Source of the DNA: Hymenobacter nitidus
GTDB lineage: Bacteria; Bacteroidota; Bacteroidia; Cytophagales; Hymenobacteraceae
DNA length: 64,000 bases
Assembly: GCF_020447315.1 (NCBI RefSeq)
Contig: NZ_JAJADQ010000007.1
Span: 1 to 64,000 of the forward strand
Direction: 5' to 3'
A program made the position numbers and the translations under genes. Below, in pieces: positions 10,000 to 18,081 of this stretch. A model generated the notes under the pieces. The model searched no databases. It saw only the letters and a list, made by a program, of their open reading frames with translations, and was not told where the DNA came from. How positions within the stretch are numbered: position 1 is the stretch's first letter; each line of letters starts with the position of its first letter.

Positions 10000-10632
10000 A
10001 TGAAACGAATTGCTGCTTTGTTGCTTTTTATCGTGTTTTTCTGGGCGCCGGCCCAGGCCCAGCTGGGTCTGAAAGGGGGCCTCAACGCGGCCGTGCTGCA
10101 AGGCACCGTCGGCACCGACGCCACCTACCAGACCTCCTACCACGCGGGGCTTTTCTACGAAATGAAGGTCATCGGCAATATTATCTCCATTCAGCCCGAG
10201 CTGCTGTATTCCTTACAGGGCACCGAGCGAAAGTCGGACTTTGAGAATTACCGCTCCAAGCTGCACTACCTCAACGTGCCGCTGCTGGCCAAAGTAACCA
10301 TCGGGCCGGTGTATGTGGAGGGCGGCCCGCAGGCAGGCTTTCTGCTTAAGGCCCGGGAAGACGGCGTGATGGTCGTCAGCCAGGAGGGCGAAGGCGGGGC
10401 TACCTACGCCACCAATGACCGCAGCTCCTGGAACGACTACAAAAAGCTGGACGTGGGCGTGTGCGTGGGCGCGGGCGTGAAGCTGCCGCTGGGCTTTGCC
10501 CTGGGCGGCCGTTTCAATGCGGGCCTGAATGATATCAACAACGTGAAATCGGTGCGGGGCGTGAATGACCCGGAGCTGAAAAACCGGGTGTTTCAGGCCT
10601 ACCTCAGCTTTCAGCTGCCCAGCATCAACTAA
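10000..10632 (+). CDS. PorT family outer membrane beta-barrel protein
   Basis: 210 residues from the ATG at 10000. A signal peptide (MKRIAALLLFIVFFWAPAQA) ends before QLGLKGGLNAAV, the start of the PF13568-type barrel. Typical features are GLKGGLN, IISIQPELLYSLQG, LHYLNVPLLAKVTIGPVYVE and GGPQAGFLL, and a C-terminal strand YLSFQLPSIN. The open frame extends far upstream to 8983 but that part is a shadow of the DUF4159 gene. PorT was first linked to T9SS in Porphyromonas, but most family members are generic small barrels, so no secretion role is claimed. A strong terminator follows at once. Confidence 0.88.
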   Translation: MKRIAALLLFIVFFWAPAQAQLGLKGGLNAAVLQGTVGTDATYQTSYHAGLFYEMKVIGNIISIQPELLYSLQGTERKSDFENYRSKLHYLNVPLLAKVTIGPVYVEGGPQAGFLLKAREDGVMVVSQEGEGGATYATNDRSSWNDYKKLDVGVCVGAGVKLPLGFALGGRFNAGLNDINNVKSVRGVNDPELKNRVFQAYLSFQLPSIN

Positions 10633-10658
10633 GGCCCAAGGCCCTGAATCGGCATAAA

Positions 10659-10694
10659 AAAAGCCCCCGCCCTATCAGAAGGGCGGGGGCTTTT
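10659..10694. terminator. Bidirectional terminator
   Basis: Perfect 14-base stem AAAAGCCCCCGCCC / GGGCGGGGGCTTTT with an 8-base loop, with A and T runs at its ends. It lies between the converging PorT-like and lipoprotein genes. Confidence 0.9.
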
Positions 10695-10699
10695 GCTGT

Positions 10700-11146
10700 T
10701 TATTTCTGCCGCATCCTGCGCAGCAGTGAGGGCTTGGAGGGCTTACTGTTCATGATGTCGGGAGTACCGCACCAATCTACTGACTTGCGCGACTCCAGGC
10801 AGGTAATAGTGGCATTGGTGGTGGCCAACGAGCCCGCGGGGGCGGTGCCACCCAGCGCGTAGCCCACCACCAGCACCTGGCCGTGAACCTGGTTTTGCTC
10901 ATAGGCTTCCCAGATCGGGCCACTGGGCGAAATCAGGGTGCCATCGGGCAGGCTCAGCGTGGTGTGCTCGGTGAGGCACCCGGCGGTGTAGCCGTGGCAA
11001 AGGCGCACGGTGGCCAGCGTGCCGCAGGGCACTTCGGCTTCTTCGGGGGCCACGTTTTCTTTTTCGGAGCAGCCCGCCAGTCCAAGGCCGGCCAGCAGCG
11101 CGAGGCAGGCCAGCAAGGACCGACTGGGAGTAGTTTTTAAGCGCAT
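10700..11146 (-). CDS. Small lipoprotein of unknown function
   Basis: 148 residues. A lipoprotein signal with lipobox LAGC (Cys about residue 26) is followed by SEKENVAPEEAE, a flexible acidic tether with Ser after the Cys. The mature part has five further Cys, including CGTLATVRLCHGYTAGC, which may form disulfides, and a basic tail (KPSKPSLLRRMRQK). I do not recognise the family. It stands alone between a terminator and a 305-base gap that carries a large palindrome. Location at the outer membrane or periplasm is a prediction from the signal only. Confidence 0.7.
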   Translation of the reverse strand: MRLKTTPSRSLLACLALLAGLGLAGCSEKENVAPEEAEVPCGTLATVRLCHGYTAGCLTEHTTLSLPDGTLISPSGPIWEAYEQNQVHGQVLVVGYALGGTAPAGSLATTNATITCLESRKSVDWCGTPDIMNSKPSKPSLLRRMRQK

Positions 11147-11351
11147 AAGTAAAGCAATAAGTAGGTAAGAGAATGGGACTGTAGTAGCCCGGCTACAACA
11201 ACACGTTGTTAGGTTGTCGGCAACAGCAAAGGCGGGCCAGTATAGAGGGGAGTATTAGCGGTTCATAATGGTTGCAATGGTAGCTCATGAATTTCTGACT
11301 CGGCGCATTTAGCCGCCCCGCACACGCTGCTGGCACACATCCCGAACTGCA

Positions 11352-11401
11352 TAAAGCGACACTATTTCGCGCAGGCGCCTGCACGGAATAGTGTCGCTTT
11401 A
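11352..11401. repeat. 50-base near-perfect palindrome
   Basis: Arms TAAAGCGACACTATT (11352-11366) and AATAGTGTCGCTTTA (11387-11401) are perfect complements, and the centre GCAGGCGCCTGC (11371-11382) is itself a perfect palindrome; 23 of 25 pairs match overall. It lies about 50 bases past the stop of the 11452-12144 gene. No T-run follows on either strand, so it is a weak fit to an intrinsic terminator. It is the main feature of the gap 11147-11451. Confidence 0.85.
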
Positions 11402-11451
11402 CAGGTAGTGGCCGGTGTAGCAAACGGGTCGGTTGCTCGGCTTTTCAATTA

Positions 11452-12144
11452 TTACTGGCCACCGGTAGCACCACCCAGGTGGGCGTTATACTCGGTAATG
11501 ATGGCTAGCGTGTTACGGTAATGATAGTTCTTTTCACCTTTGAGCACTTTCGCCGCCAGCTCGGGGTAGTCCTTTAGATACTGGCTCATCTCTTTGGAGA
11601 AAGAACTGCGCTCTACTTTCGTCAGAATCCCGTTACGGCGTACAAAAAAGTGGCTATTGGTATACGGTACTGCTGAATGCAGCATGGCGCCTGCCACCGG
11701 AATGGGCAGGGGCATACGCTGAGCCTCGGCCTGCAGAAAAACCTCTACCGGGCCGTTCACGAATCGCTCGGCCAGAATTTTTACCTTTTCCTGGCCTGGT
11801 ACCCGCATCGCTTCGAAGTAGTGCTTCCCGGCAGTCATGCTTTGCACCTGTGCCACCTTTACAACCTGTTTTGCCGGTTTCGGCTTGCTTTCGGGATGTG
11901 CCAGATAGTAGATAAAGGTATAATCAATGCCCGGATACGTCGTCTGCACGGGCAGGTAGCCCCGCACGGTGCGGCCATCCATCAGCTGCATGGTACCGGG
12001 CATGAAGTATACAAAGCGGTTGGGGCGATACACAGCCGTATCAGAAAATGCTATGCTGGCAGCAGCGGAAGCGGCAGAGGGCACCTGCTGGGCAGCAGTA
12101 GCGAAGGGCACTAAAAAAGCAGCTGCGTAGAGAAATTGCTTCAT
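11452..12144 (-). CDS. Secreted protein of unknown function
   Basis: 230 residues from the ATG at 12144, which gives a clean signal peptide MKQFLYAAAFLVPFATAAQQ; the frame continues upstream to 12186 but that lies in the previous gene's terminator. The mature protein has a segment RFVYFMPGTMQLMDGRTVRGYLP that resembles proteins describing cell-surface or deposition properties, then PKPAKQVVKVAQVQSM, and a C-terminal helix SKEMSQYLKDYPELAAKVL. I cannot name the family. It is monocistronic: a terminator precedes it and a 50-base palindrome follows. Confidence 0.72.
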   Translation of the reverse strand: MKQFLYAAAFLVPFATAAQQVPSAASAAASIAFSDTAVYRPNRFVYFMPGTMQLMDGRTVRGYLPVQTTYPGIDYTFIYYLAHPESKPKPAKQVVKVAQVQSMTAGKHYFEAMRVPGQEKVKILAERFVNGPVEVFLQAEAQRMPLPIPVAGAMLHSAVPYTNSHFFVRRNGILTKVERSSFSKEMSQYLKDYPELAAKVLKGEKNYHYRNTLAIITEYNAHLGGATGGQ

Positions 12145-12173
12145 GAGAGGATACAAGCGAAAAGAATAAAAAA

Positions 12174-12200
12174 CGGCTTCCTCCACACTGGAGGAAGCCG
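12174..12200 (-). terminator. Intrinsic terminator of the tldD/pmbA operon
   Basis: Perfect 12-base stem CGGCTTCCTCCA / TGGAGGAAGCCG with a 3-base loop, followed on the minus strand by TTTTTTATTC. It is 25 bases past the pmbA-like stop. Confidence 0.92.
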
Positions 12201-12224
12201 CAAATTATGGAAATAAACCGCAAC

Positions 12225-13559
12225 CTATACCGCGTCGGAGAGGCTGGTGAAGGTGAAGTCCCGGATTTTCAGCGGGGGCACCATGTTGCCGCCCACGCGC
12301 TGGGGTTTGCCAATGGCTTCCAGGTTGTTGAGCATGATGATGGGGCTTTCGTTGAAGCGGAAGTTCTTCACCGGGTGCTTGATTTTACCGTTCTCGATGT
12401 AGAAGGTTCCGTCGCGCGTGAGGCCGGTGTAGAGCAGCGTCTGCGGGTCGACGGGGCGAATGTACCACAGGCGCGTTACCAGAATACCCTTGGCCGTGCC
12501 CTTAATCATGTCCTGCACGCTCTGGGTGCCGCCTTCCATAATCCAGCCGCCGGGCGGTGGAATATCGGGAATACCGGCTTTCTGGGCCCAGAAGCGCGAC
12601 GAGTACAGGTTTTTCACGACGCCTTTCTCAATCCAGGTCACCTTTTTCTGCGGCCGGCCGTCGTTGGCAAACACCCGGTCGGGAATGTCGGCGCTGGTGG
12701 GGTCGGAGTAGATGGTAACCCGCTCGTCGAACAGCTTTTCGCCTTTCTTGTTGCCACCGCCCTTCTTGCTCAGGAAGCTGCGGCCTTCGTCGGCGGCGCG
12801 GGCATCCATGGCGCCCATCAGGGCCTGCAGCAGCGAGGCATCGGTGTTGGCCACTAGCGCGGCGGGCTCCAGAATCACGGTGTACTTGCCGGGCTCAATG
12901 GCTTTGGCATTCACCGAGCCGGCGGCTTTGTCGGCCGCAATCTGGGTCAGGCGGCCCGCATCGAACTTGCTGATGTCGTTGTAGTCGGCCGTGGCGTAGC
13001 CCGAGCCGGTACCGTCGGGCGTGCGCACCGTCACGGAGTATTCCAGGCCGGTGTAGCGCTGGTACACTTCCAGGCCCTTGTTGTTGAGCTTGGCCAGGAA
13101 GCCGGTGCTGTCGTTGAGGAAGCCGGCCGAGGACAGCTTGCGCTTCTCGCATAGCTGCAGGCTGGCGGCCGTCTGCTGGGCGCGGTAGTCGGGCGTGATG
13201 TTGGCCGTGTTCTGGGCGTAGGCTTTCGAGCCGTCGAGGTACTGCTGGGCGCCGAGCAGGGGCATGTACTCGGGGCTTTCGGGGGCTAGCTTCGCAATTT
13301 CCTCGGCCCGCTGCACGCAGCGGCGCAGGGTCGCGTCGTCAAACTCGTTGCAGGTAGCTACGCCGCTGCGCTTGCCAAACCGGGATTCTACAATTAGCTG
13401 CACGTTTTCGACGGCGCCGGCGGTGCTGATGGCGTTGCGGGCCGAGCGGACGTTGCCGCCCATCTCGCCGTTCAGCGTGGCCTCGCACTCATTGGCCGTG
13501 CTAAAGCTCAGGACCTTTTTCAGGATGGCCTGGGCTTCGTCTTTAGTTAGTATTGCCAT
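12225..13559 (-). CDS. TldD/PmbA family protein (PmbA/TldE-like)
   Basis: 444 residues, a usual length for PmbA/TldE. Signature parts are visible: an N-terminal ECEATLNGEMGGNVRSARNAI, the central GKYTVILEPAALVAN, and a C-terminal GLTRDGTFYIENGKIKHPVKNFRFNESP. There is no HExxxH metal motif, as expected of the non-catalytic TldE/PmbA partner. No signal peptide is present. It follows the TldD-like gene by 18 bases and is closed by a strong terminator. In other bacteria TldD and TldE form a metalloprotease heterotetramer that degrades unfolded peptides and matures some modified peptides. The substrate here is unknown. Confidence 0.9.
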   Translation of the reverse strand: MAILTKDEAQAILKKVLSFSTANECEATLNGEMGGNVRSARNAISTAGAVENVQLIVESRFGKRSGVATCNEFDDATLRRCVQRAEEIAKLAPESPEYMPLLGAQQYLDGSKAYAQNTANITPDYRAQQTAASLQLCEKRKLSSAGFLNDSTGFLAKLNNKGLEVYQRYTGLEYSVTVRTPDGTGSGYATADYNDISKFDAGRLTQIAADKAAGSVNAKAIEPGKYTVILEPAALVANTDASLLQALMGAMDARAADEGRSFLSKKGGGNKKGEKLFDERVTIYSDPTSADIPDRVFANDGRPQKKVTWIEKGVVKNLYSSRFWAQKAGIPDIPPPGGWIMEGGTQSVQDMIKGTAKGILVTRLWYIRPVDPQTLLYTGLTRDGTFYIENGKIKHPVKNFRFNESPIIMLNNLEAIGKPQRVGGNMVPPLKIRDFTFTSLSDAV

Positions 13560-13577
13560 GGGTTGATAGACGTGGGA

Positions 13578-15227
13578 TTACCCGATTTTGCGGGCCGTAT
13601 TGATAATGTTGACGCCGTTGAAGCGCGTGGTAGCCGAGCCGTGGCTCACGGCCGACACCTGGGGGGGCTGGCCTTTGCCGTCGAAGAAGGACCCGAACAA
13701 ACGGTAGTCCGACTCGTCGCAGATGGCCGAGCAGCTGTTCCAGAATTCCTGGGTGTTGGCCTGGTAGGCTACATCTTCGAGCATGCCGGCAATTTTGCCT
13801 TTCTCGATGGCATAGTACACCGTGCCGCCAAACTGGAAGTTGTAGCGCTGCTGGTCGATGGAGAAGGAACCGCGGCCGGCAATGTAGATGCCCTTGTCCA
13901 CGTTCTTAATCATGTCGTCCACGCTCATTTTCTGGGTGCCGGGCTTCAGGCTGATGTTGGCCATGCGCTGGAACTGCACATCCTGCCACGACTGGGCGTA
14001 GCAGCAGCCATCCGACTCCTTCTGGCCCACCATGGCGGCCTGGTCCCGGATTTTCTGGTAGTCCACCAGCTTGCCATCCTTAATGATGTCCCACTCTTTG
14101 GTTTTCACGCCTTCGTCGTCGTAACCCACGGCGCCCAAAGAGCCGGGCTGGGTTTTGTCGGCAATGATGTTGACCAGCTTCGAGCCGTAGGGCTGGTTCT
14201 TGGCTTTCCACTCCAGGGTGGCAAACGAAGTACCAGCGTAGTTCGCCTCGTAGCCCAGCACGCGGTCCAGCTCGGTGGCGTGGCCGATGCTTTCGTGAAT
14301 GGTCAGGCCCAGGTGGTTGGGGTCCAATACGATGTCGTACTTGCCCGGCGTCACCGACTTGGCCGTGAGCTTGCCTTTGGCCTGTTGGGCGGCCAGGGCG
14401 GCATCTTCCATGATATCGAAGCTGTTTTTGTAGCCAATCAGGCCGGTGCCGGCGGGGCCGGCAATCTTGTCGGCGGCTTTGGGCGTCATGTACTCGTAGC
14501 CCATGCCCATGGGGGCGCTCAGGGCCTCCCGGGTGCGGAACTTGCCGGTGGTGCGGTCCACGGCCGTCACGCCGAACGTGGGCCAGATGCGGTGCACGTC
14601 CTGGTCGATGTAGGAACCGTCGGTGCTGGCGAAATACTTCTGCTCGTTGATCTGAAACAGGGCCGAGTTTACGAAGTTGGCGCCGTTGTCGAGGGCTTTG
14701 GCGTTGGCGGCCAGCAGCAGCTCTACCTTCTGGGCAATCGGCACCTCGAAGGCGTTCTGCACGATGGGCGTTTTCCAGCTTACCTCACCGTAGCCTTTCT
14801 GCGGGGCCAGGTTCACCTTTTCCTTCTGGATTTTGGAGTTGGCCTTGGCAATGGAAGCGGCCAGCTGAGCGGCTTTGGCCAGGCCGGCTTCGGTCACGGT
14901 GTTGGTGGCCGCAAAGCCCCAGCAGCCGTTGGCCAGCACCCGTACGCCGGCGCCGAAACTCTCGCCGCTGGCAATGTTCTGCACCTGCTTTTCGCGGGTG
15001 AAGATGCTTTGGTTCAGGTAGCGCCCGATACGCACGTCGGCGTAAGTGGCACCAGCCGACTTGGCCGCATTCAGAGCCGCATCGGCCAGACGCTTTTTCA
15101 GGGCGGGGTCCACGCCTTCGAGCAGGCGCGCCGGATCAACCGGGGTGCCACCGAAACCGGGGAAACTGGGCAGGAACAGGGCGCCGGCCGCTAAGCTGGT
15201 CAGCCCTACAAAATCGCGTCGTTTCAA
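13578..15227 (-). CDS. tldD: TldD family metalloprotease with Tat-like leader
   Basis: 549 residues from a TTG at 15227. The leader MKRRDFVGLTSLAAGALFLP carries twin arginines followed by x-Phe-hydrophobic and a mildly hydrophobic h-region, typical of Tat signals. TldD landmarks are AGATYADVRIGRY near the N-terminus, the zinc motif HESIGHATELDRV (HExxxH) in the middle, then DDEGVKTKEWDIIKDGKLVDY, and the C-terminal SCSAICDESDY with Cys residues that may ligate metal. It is longer than the Escherichia coli protein mainly because of the leader. It is first in the operon, 18 bases ahead of its partner. The catalytic role is well supported; export is a prediction. Confidence 0.88.
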   Translation of the reverse strand: MKRRDFVGLTSLAAGALFLPSFPGFGGTPVDPARLLEGVDPALKKRLADAALNAAKSAGATYADVRIGRYLNQSIFTREKQVQNIASGESFGAGVRVLANGCWGFAATNTVTEAGLAKAAQLAASIAKANSKIQKEKVNLAPQKGYGEVSWKTPIVQNAFEVPIAQKVELLLAANAKALDNGANFVNSALFQINEQKYFASTDGSYIDQDVHRIWPTFGVTAVDRTTGKFRTREALSAPMGMGYEYMTPKAADKIAGPAGTGLIGYKNSFDIMEDAALAAQQAKGKLTAKSVTPGKYDIVLDPNHLGLTIHESIGHATELDRVLGYEANYAGTSFATLEWKAKNQPYGSKLVNIIADKTQPGSLGAVGYDDEGVKTKEWDIIKDGKLVDYQKIRDQAAMVGQKESDGCCYAQSWQDVQFQRMANISLKPGTQKMSVDDMIKNVDKGIYIAGRGSFSIDQQRYNFQFGGTVYYAIEKGKIAGMLEDVAYQANTQEFWNSCSAICDESDYRLFGSFFDGKGQPPQVSAVSHGSATTRFNGVNIINTARKIG

Positions 15228-15339
15228 GGGGTAGAAATTTGGTAAATAGAAGGAGGGAAAGGCAGTTTAAGCAGAAATGCGGGCAAACTCAACTCCACAG
15301 ACGCAAACTTTGCCCCGGGGCTGCAAAAGGTAATTTTAA

Positions 15340-15593
15340 TGTGCTTAGGTGTTGGAATGTGCTGATATGCTAGAATGTGCTGATGCTTAATGTGCGAAAT
15401 GTGAGAAACGTGTCATTGCGAGCTTGCAAATCTGCCCTCTGAAACGTGCTGAGCTTCCTAAAATGAAAAGCCCTAACGCCAGCTCAGACGTTAGAGCTTT
15501 TTAGTAAAAGGGCGTGACTACCTGCGCAGAGGACGGATTGCTTTGGTTGCACCTCGCAATGACACATTTCCCACATTCTCCACATTTCCTACA
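15340..15593. repeat. Intergenic inverted-repeat element enclosing a terminator
   Basis: Arms at 15398-15422 and 15553-15577 match in 23 of 25 positions as inverted repeats and both end in TCATTGCGAG. Outside the left arm the 11-mer AATGTGCTGAT occurs at 15356-15366 and 15374-15384 and degenerate AATGTG/GAAATGTG units continue to the arm; the right flank has the matching units on the other strand (ACATTCTCCACATTTCC). The element fills most of the 366-base gap between mcrC and tldD. No transposase is present, so it is at most non-autonomous. Confidence 0.75.
15466..15501. terminator. Terminator-like hairpin after mcrC
   Basis: Stem AAAAGCcCTAACG / CGTTAGaGCTTTT with one mismatch and a 10-base loop, with A and T runs at the ends. 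It lies inside the inverted-repeat element, about 93 bases past the mcrC stop, and would isolate tldD from mcrBC transcription. Confidence 0.7.
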
Positions 15594-16625
15594 TTAGCTG
15601 ATCAGGGCCAGCAGATCCTGGGCGATGCCGGGCCAGGGTTGGTTCAGGTCGATGGTGACGACGCGGACCGGGTGGCCGCCCAGGGTGTAGCGGGCCGCCA
15701 TTTCGTGCCGGGCAGCGGGGTAGAGCAGAATGCCTTCCAGCTGTTGCCCCATCCCCCTGGGCTGGTTTTGCAGGTAGGCGTAGAGCTGATAGAGGTGGGG
15801 CGAAATCAGCTTCTGCTGGTCGTAGCGGGGGCGCAGGGCGGCTTTGTAGTACTTCGTGTCGAGGATGATTTTGCGGTCGGGAGCTTCCAGGGTGGTGTCG
15901 GTTATCATCACCGGCAGCAGGGCCATGTCGGCGGTTTGCTCGGCGTCGGCCTGCCAGGCGATGGTTTCGGACAGCACCCGGAAGCGGCGCTGCTCGTGGC
16001 GGTAGAAGTTGCGCACGAAGGCCTCAAACAGCTGGGCCATCAGCCGCTCGTCGCGCCGAAAGTCCCGGAACTGGGTGCGGCCCGCCGCGTCGGGGGCCGG
16101 CAAAGCGCTTTGGTGCAGCAACGTACAAATATTCAGCAGAAAACCCTCTATTCCCTGGGGCCGCAGGCGGCGCACCTGCCGCAGCGTTTGGGTGGTGCAG
16201 GCCGTAGCTTCTACCGCCGGGGAAAAGCGGCGGTGCACCGCCCGCACTTCCTGCCGCAGAGCCGGCGCCAGACTACGGGTGCGGCTCAGCTGCTCCAGCA
16301 TGCCCAGCAGCAGGCGGTTGAAGGGCGTGTTGGTGCTCAGCTCGTCGTAGGCGCACACGGCCCGGCCCCGCCGCAGCAAATCCCGGCTCAGGCTAGGCGC
16401 CAGCAGCAGGCGGCCGCGCAGCTCGGAAAGCTCTTCTTCGCGCTCTATATAAACCTGGTCGAGGCCCTGGCGCAACAGCCGCCGCGTGCCCGTGAGCAGT
16501 ACCTGCGTGAGCAGCTCCAGCGGCTTGTGAAACGCGGCGGCTTCCACGGCCAGCAGCTCCTCGCGCTCCGGCAGCCGGTTCCAGGCGTAGCACAGCAAAT
16601 AGTACAGGTTCTGAATCGGAATCAC
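15594..16625 (-). CDS. mcrC: McrC family protein of a type IV restriction system
   Basis: 343 residues from a GTG at 16625 (reading MIPIQNLYYLLCYAWNRL, the conserved McrC N-terminus). The C-terminal nuclease has the PD-(D/E)xK elements: an Asp in QTADMALLPVM near residue 231 and DTKYYK near residue 252. The protein is the endonuclease partner of the McrB motor, and it lies 86 bases after mcrB on the same strand. In known systems the pair cuts DNA with modified cytosines after GTP-driven translocation. The genes are intact, with no frameshift, so a working system is plausible. The modification recognised cannot be read from McrC. Confidence 0.92.
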   Translation of the reverse strand: MIPIQNLYYLLCYAWNRLPEREELLAVEAAAFHKPLELLTQVLLTGTRRLLRQGLDQVYIEREEELSELRGRLLLAPSLSRDLLRRGRAVCAYDELSTNTPFNRLLLGMLEQLSRTRSLAPALRQEVRAVHRRFSPAVEATACTTQTLRQVRRLRPQGIEGFLLNICTLLHQSALPAPDAAGRTQFRDFRRDERLMAQLFEAFVRNFYRHEQRRFRVLSETIAWQADAEQTADMALLPVMITDTTLEAPDRKIILDTKYYKAALRPRYDQQKLISPHLYQLYAYLQNQPRGMGQQLEGILLYPAARHEMAARYTLGGHPVRVVTIDLNQPWPGIAQDLLALIS

Positions 16626-16711
16626 GGATTCGAGCGGATGTTTCGGATGACACGGATTTTGCTCACACCACTGCGCCTCTGAATTACTTGGTAAGAACTG
16701 CCACAGCGGGC

Positions 16712-18025
16712 CTACTTACTCAGCAGCTTTTTGCGGTGCGCGGCGGCCTTTGCAGGCTGGTCGAGCCAGTACTCATCCAGCAGAGGCGCTATTTCCTGGG
16801 TGAGAATGGAATCCAGCCAGGCAGAAGCTTCGGCTGAACTAGCGGGCAGCTGGCAGAAGTAGCTGTGACCCAACTGAAAGTCGGGGCCCAGCTCCGGGTC
16901 GTCGGCTATGGCCTGGTTCAGCTCCGTGAGCCGACTTACCAAGCGGCTGATAACGGCTTTGGGCACCTGGTGCGCGGCCAGAAAGTCCTGGAGCGGCGAG
17001 CCAAACTCGGGCTGCATCTGTAAAAAGGCAAAGCGGCGGCGCAGGGCATAATCCAGCGGGGCCAACGACCGGTCGGCGGTGTTCATCGTGCCGATAACGA
17101 ACAGGTTGTCGGGCACGAAAAACCGGGCCGCCTCGGCCGGGGCATACGGCAGGCGCACGGCGTGCTGGGGTCCGCGCTTATCGGCTTCCAGCAACAGCAG
17201 CAGCTCCCCGAAAATCCGGCTTACGTTGCCCCGATTGATTTCGTCGATCAGCAGGAAATACGGCTTCTCAGGCTCCTGCGCGGCTTTCTGGCAGCTATCC
17301 AGCAGCACCCCGGACGTCAGACGAAACGCACCCTGCCCATCGGGCCGGAAGCCCTGGATGAAGTCCTCGTAGCTGTAGCTGGGGTGGAACTGCACCAACT
17401 CCACGCGGCTGGCATCGGTGCTGCCCAGCCCCAGCCAGGCCAGCCTCCGGGCCAGAAACGTCTTGCCGGTTCCGGGCGGGCCCTGCAGAATCAGGTTGCG
17501 GCGGCGCTGCAGTGCGCTTTGGGCCTGGATCAGGGTTTCCTCGGCTACGAACAGCTCCCGCAACGCCGTAGCCTTATCATACGGCACAGCGGGCGGCAGC
17601 TCGTAGGGCACCAGCGGCTCGGCAACTTCCGCCGCTGTTTGCAACGCTTTAGCGGGCTTGGTAGCAGCTTCCCGACCTTTGCCGGTGTACAGCTCCTGCA
17701 TGGCTTCCTGGGCGGCCACGTCGCCGTCGTGGGGCGAGTTGGCCAGAATCGGCCGCTTGGTCGTGACGGTGAAATCCAGCCGTTCGAGCAGGTGGTTGGT
17801 GGGGTTGCCGGCCAGCAGCGGCAGCGCAGCTTCGGGCTGCCCGCTGGCCAGCCGAAACGCCAGCTGCACCACCGGCCGCGGCGGGTAGCGCCGGCCTTTA
17901 TACACCAAATCGTACACGGTGCTGGCCGGCAGTGGGTGGCTTTCCCGGTCGATGAGACGCAGGGCCCGCAGCACATGGTCGCGGGTAAGCTGGGCGGGCG
18001 TAAACGGGGTGGGGGAGTCGGGCAT
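16712..18025 (-). CDS. mcrB: McrB-like AAA+ motor with non-canonical N-terminal domain
   Basis: 437 residues from the ATG at 18025 (a TTG 21 bases upstream is possible). The AAA+ core has Walker A GPPGTGKT (near residue 180), Walker B FLLIDEINRGN (near 258) with the McrB-type Asn-Arg-Gly-Asn, and TMNTADRSL (near 313), the GTPase signature region. The first 80 residues hold YDLVYKGRRYPPRPVVQLAF, a motif seen at the N-termini of various McrB-like and modification-dependent restriction proteins rather than the E. coli McrB DNA-binding domain. It probably sets target specificity. It precedes mcrC by 86 bases on the same strand. Confidence 0.9.
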   Translation of the reverse strand: MPDSPTPFTPAQLTRDHVLRALRLIDRESHPLPASTVYDLVYKGRRYPPRPVVQLAFRLASGQPEAALPLLAGNPTNHLLERLDFTVTTKRPILANSPHDGDVAAQEAMQELYTGKGREAATKPAKALQTAAEVAEPLVPYELPPAVPYDKATALRELFVAEETLIQAQSALQRRRNLILQGPPGTGKTFLARRLAWLGLGSTDASRVELVQFHPSYSYEDFIQGFRPDGQGAFRLTSGVLLDSCQKAAQEPEKPYFLLIDEINRGNVSRIFGELLLLLEADKRGPQHAVRLPYAPAEAARFFVPDNLFVIGTMNTADRSLAPLDYALRRRFAFLQMQPEFGSPLQDFLAAHQVPKAVISRLVSRLTELNQAIADDPELGPDFQLGHSYFCQLPASSAEASAWLDSILTQEIAPLLDEYWLDQPAKAAAHRKKLLSK

Positions 18026-18081
18026 CAACAGGAAAAGTACACGCAAAACGCCAACAAACCGCTGGGGGTTCGGCTGAGTGG

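Noticed and set aside
11193..11423. 76-residue open frame on the minus strand
   Set aside because: It runs through the 50-base palindrome, has odd Cys/Pro content, and no signal or homology pattern. It is chance.
13563..15194. 543-residue open frame opposite tldD
   Set aside because: A high-GC shadow; the TldD frame has the zinc motif and the leader.
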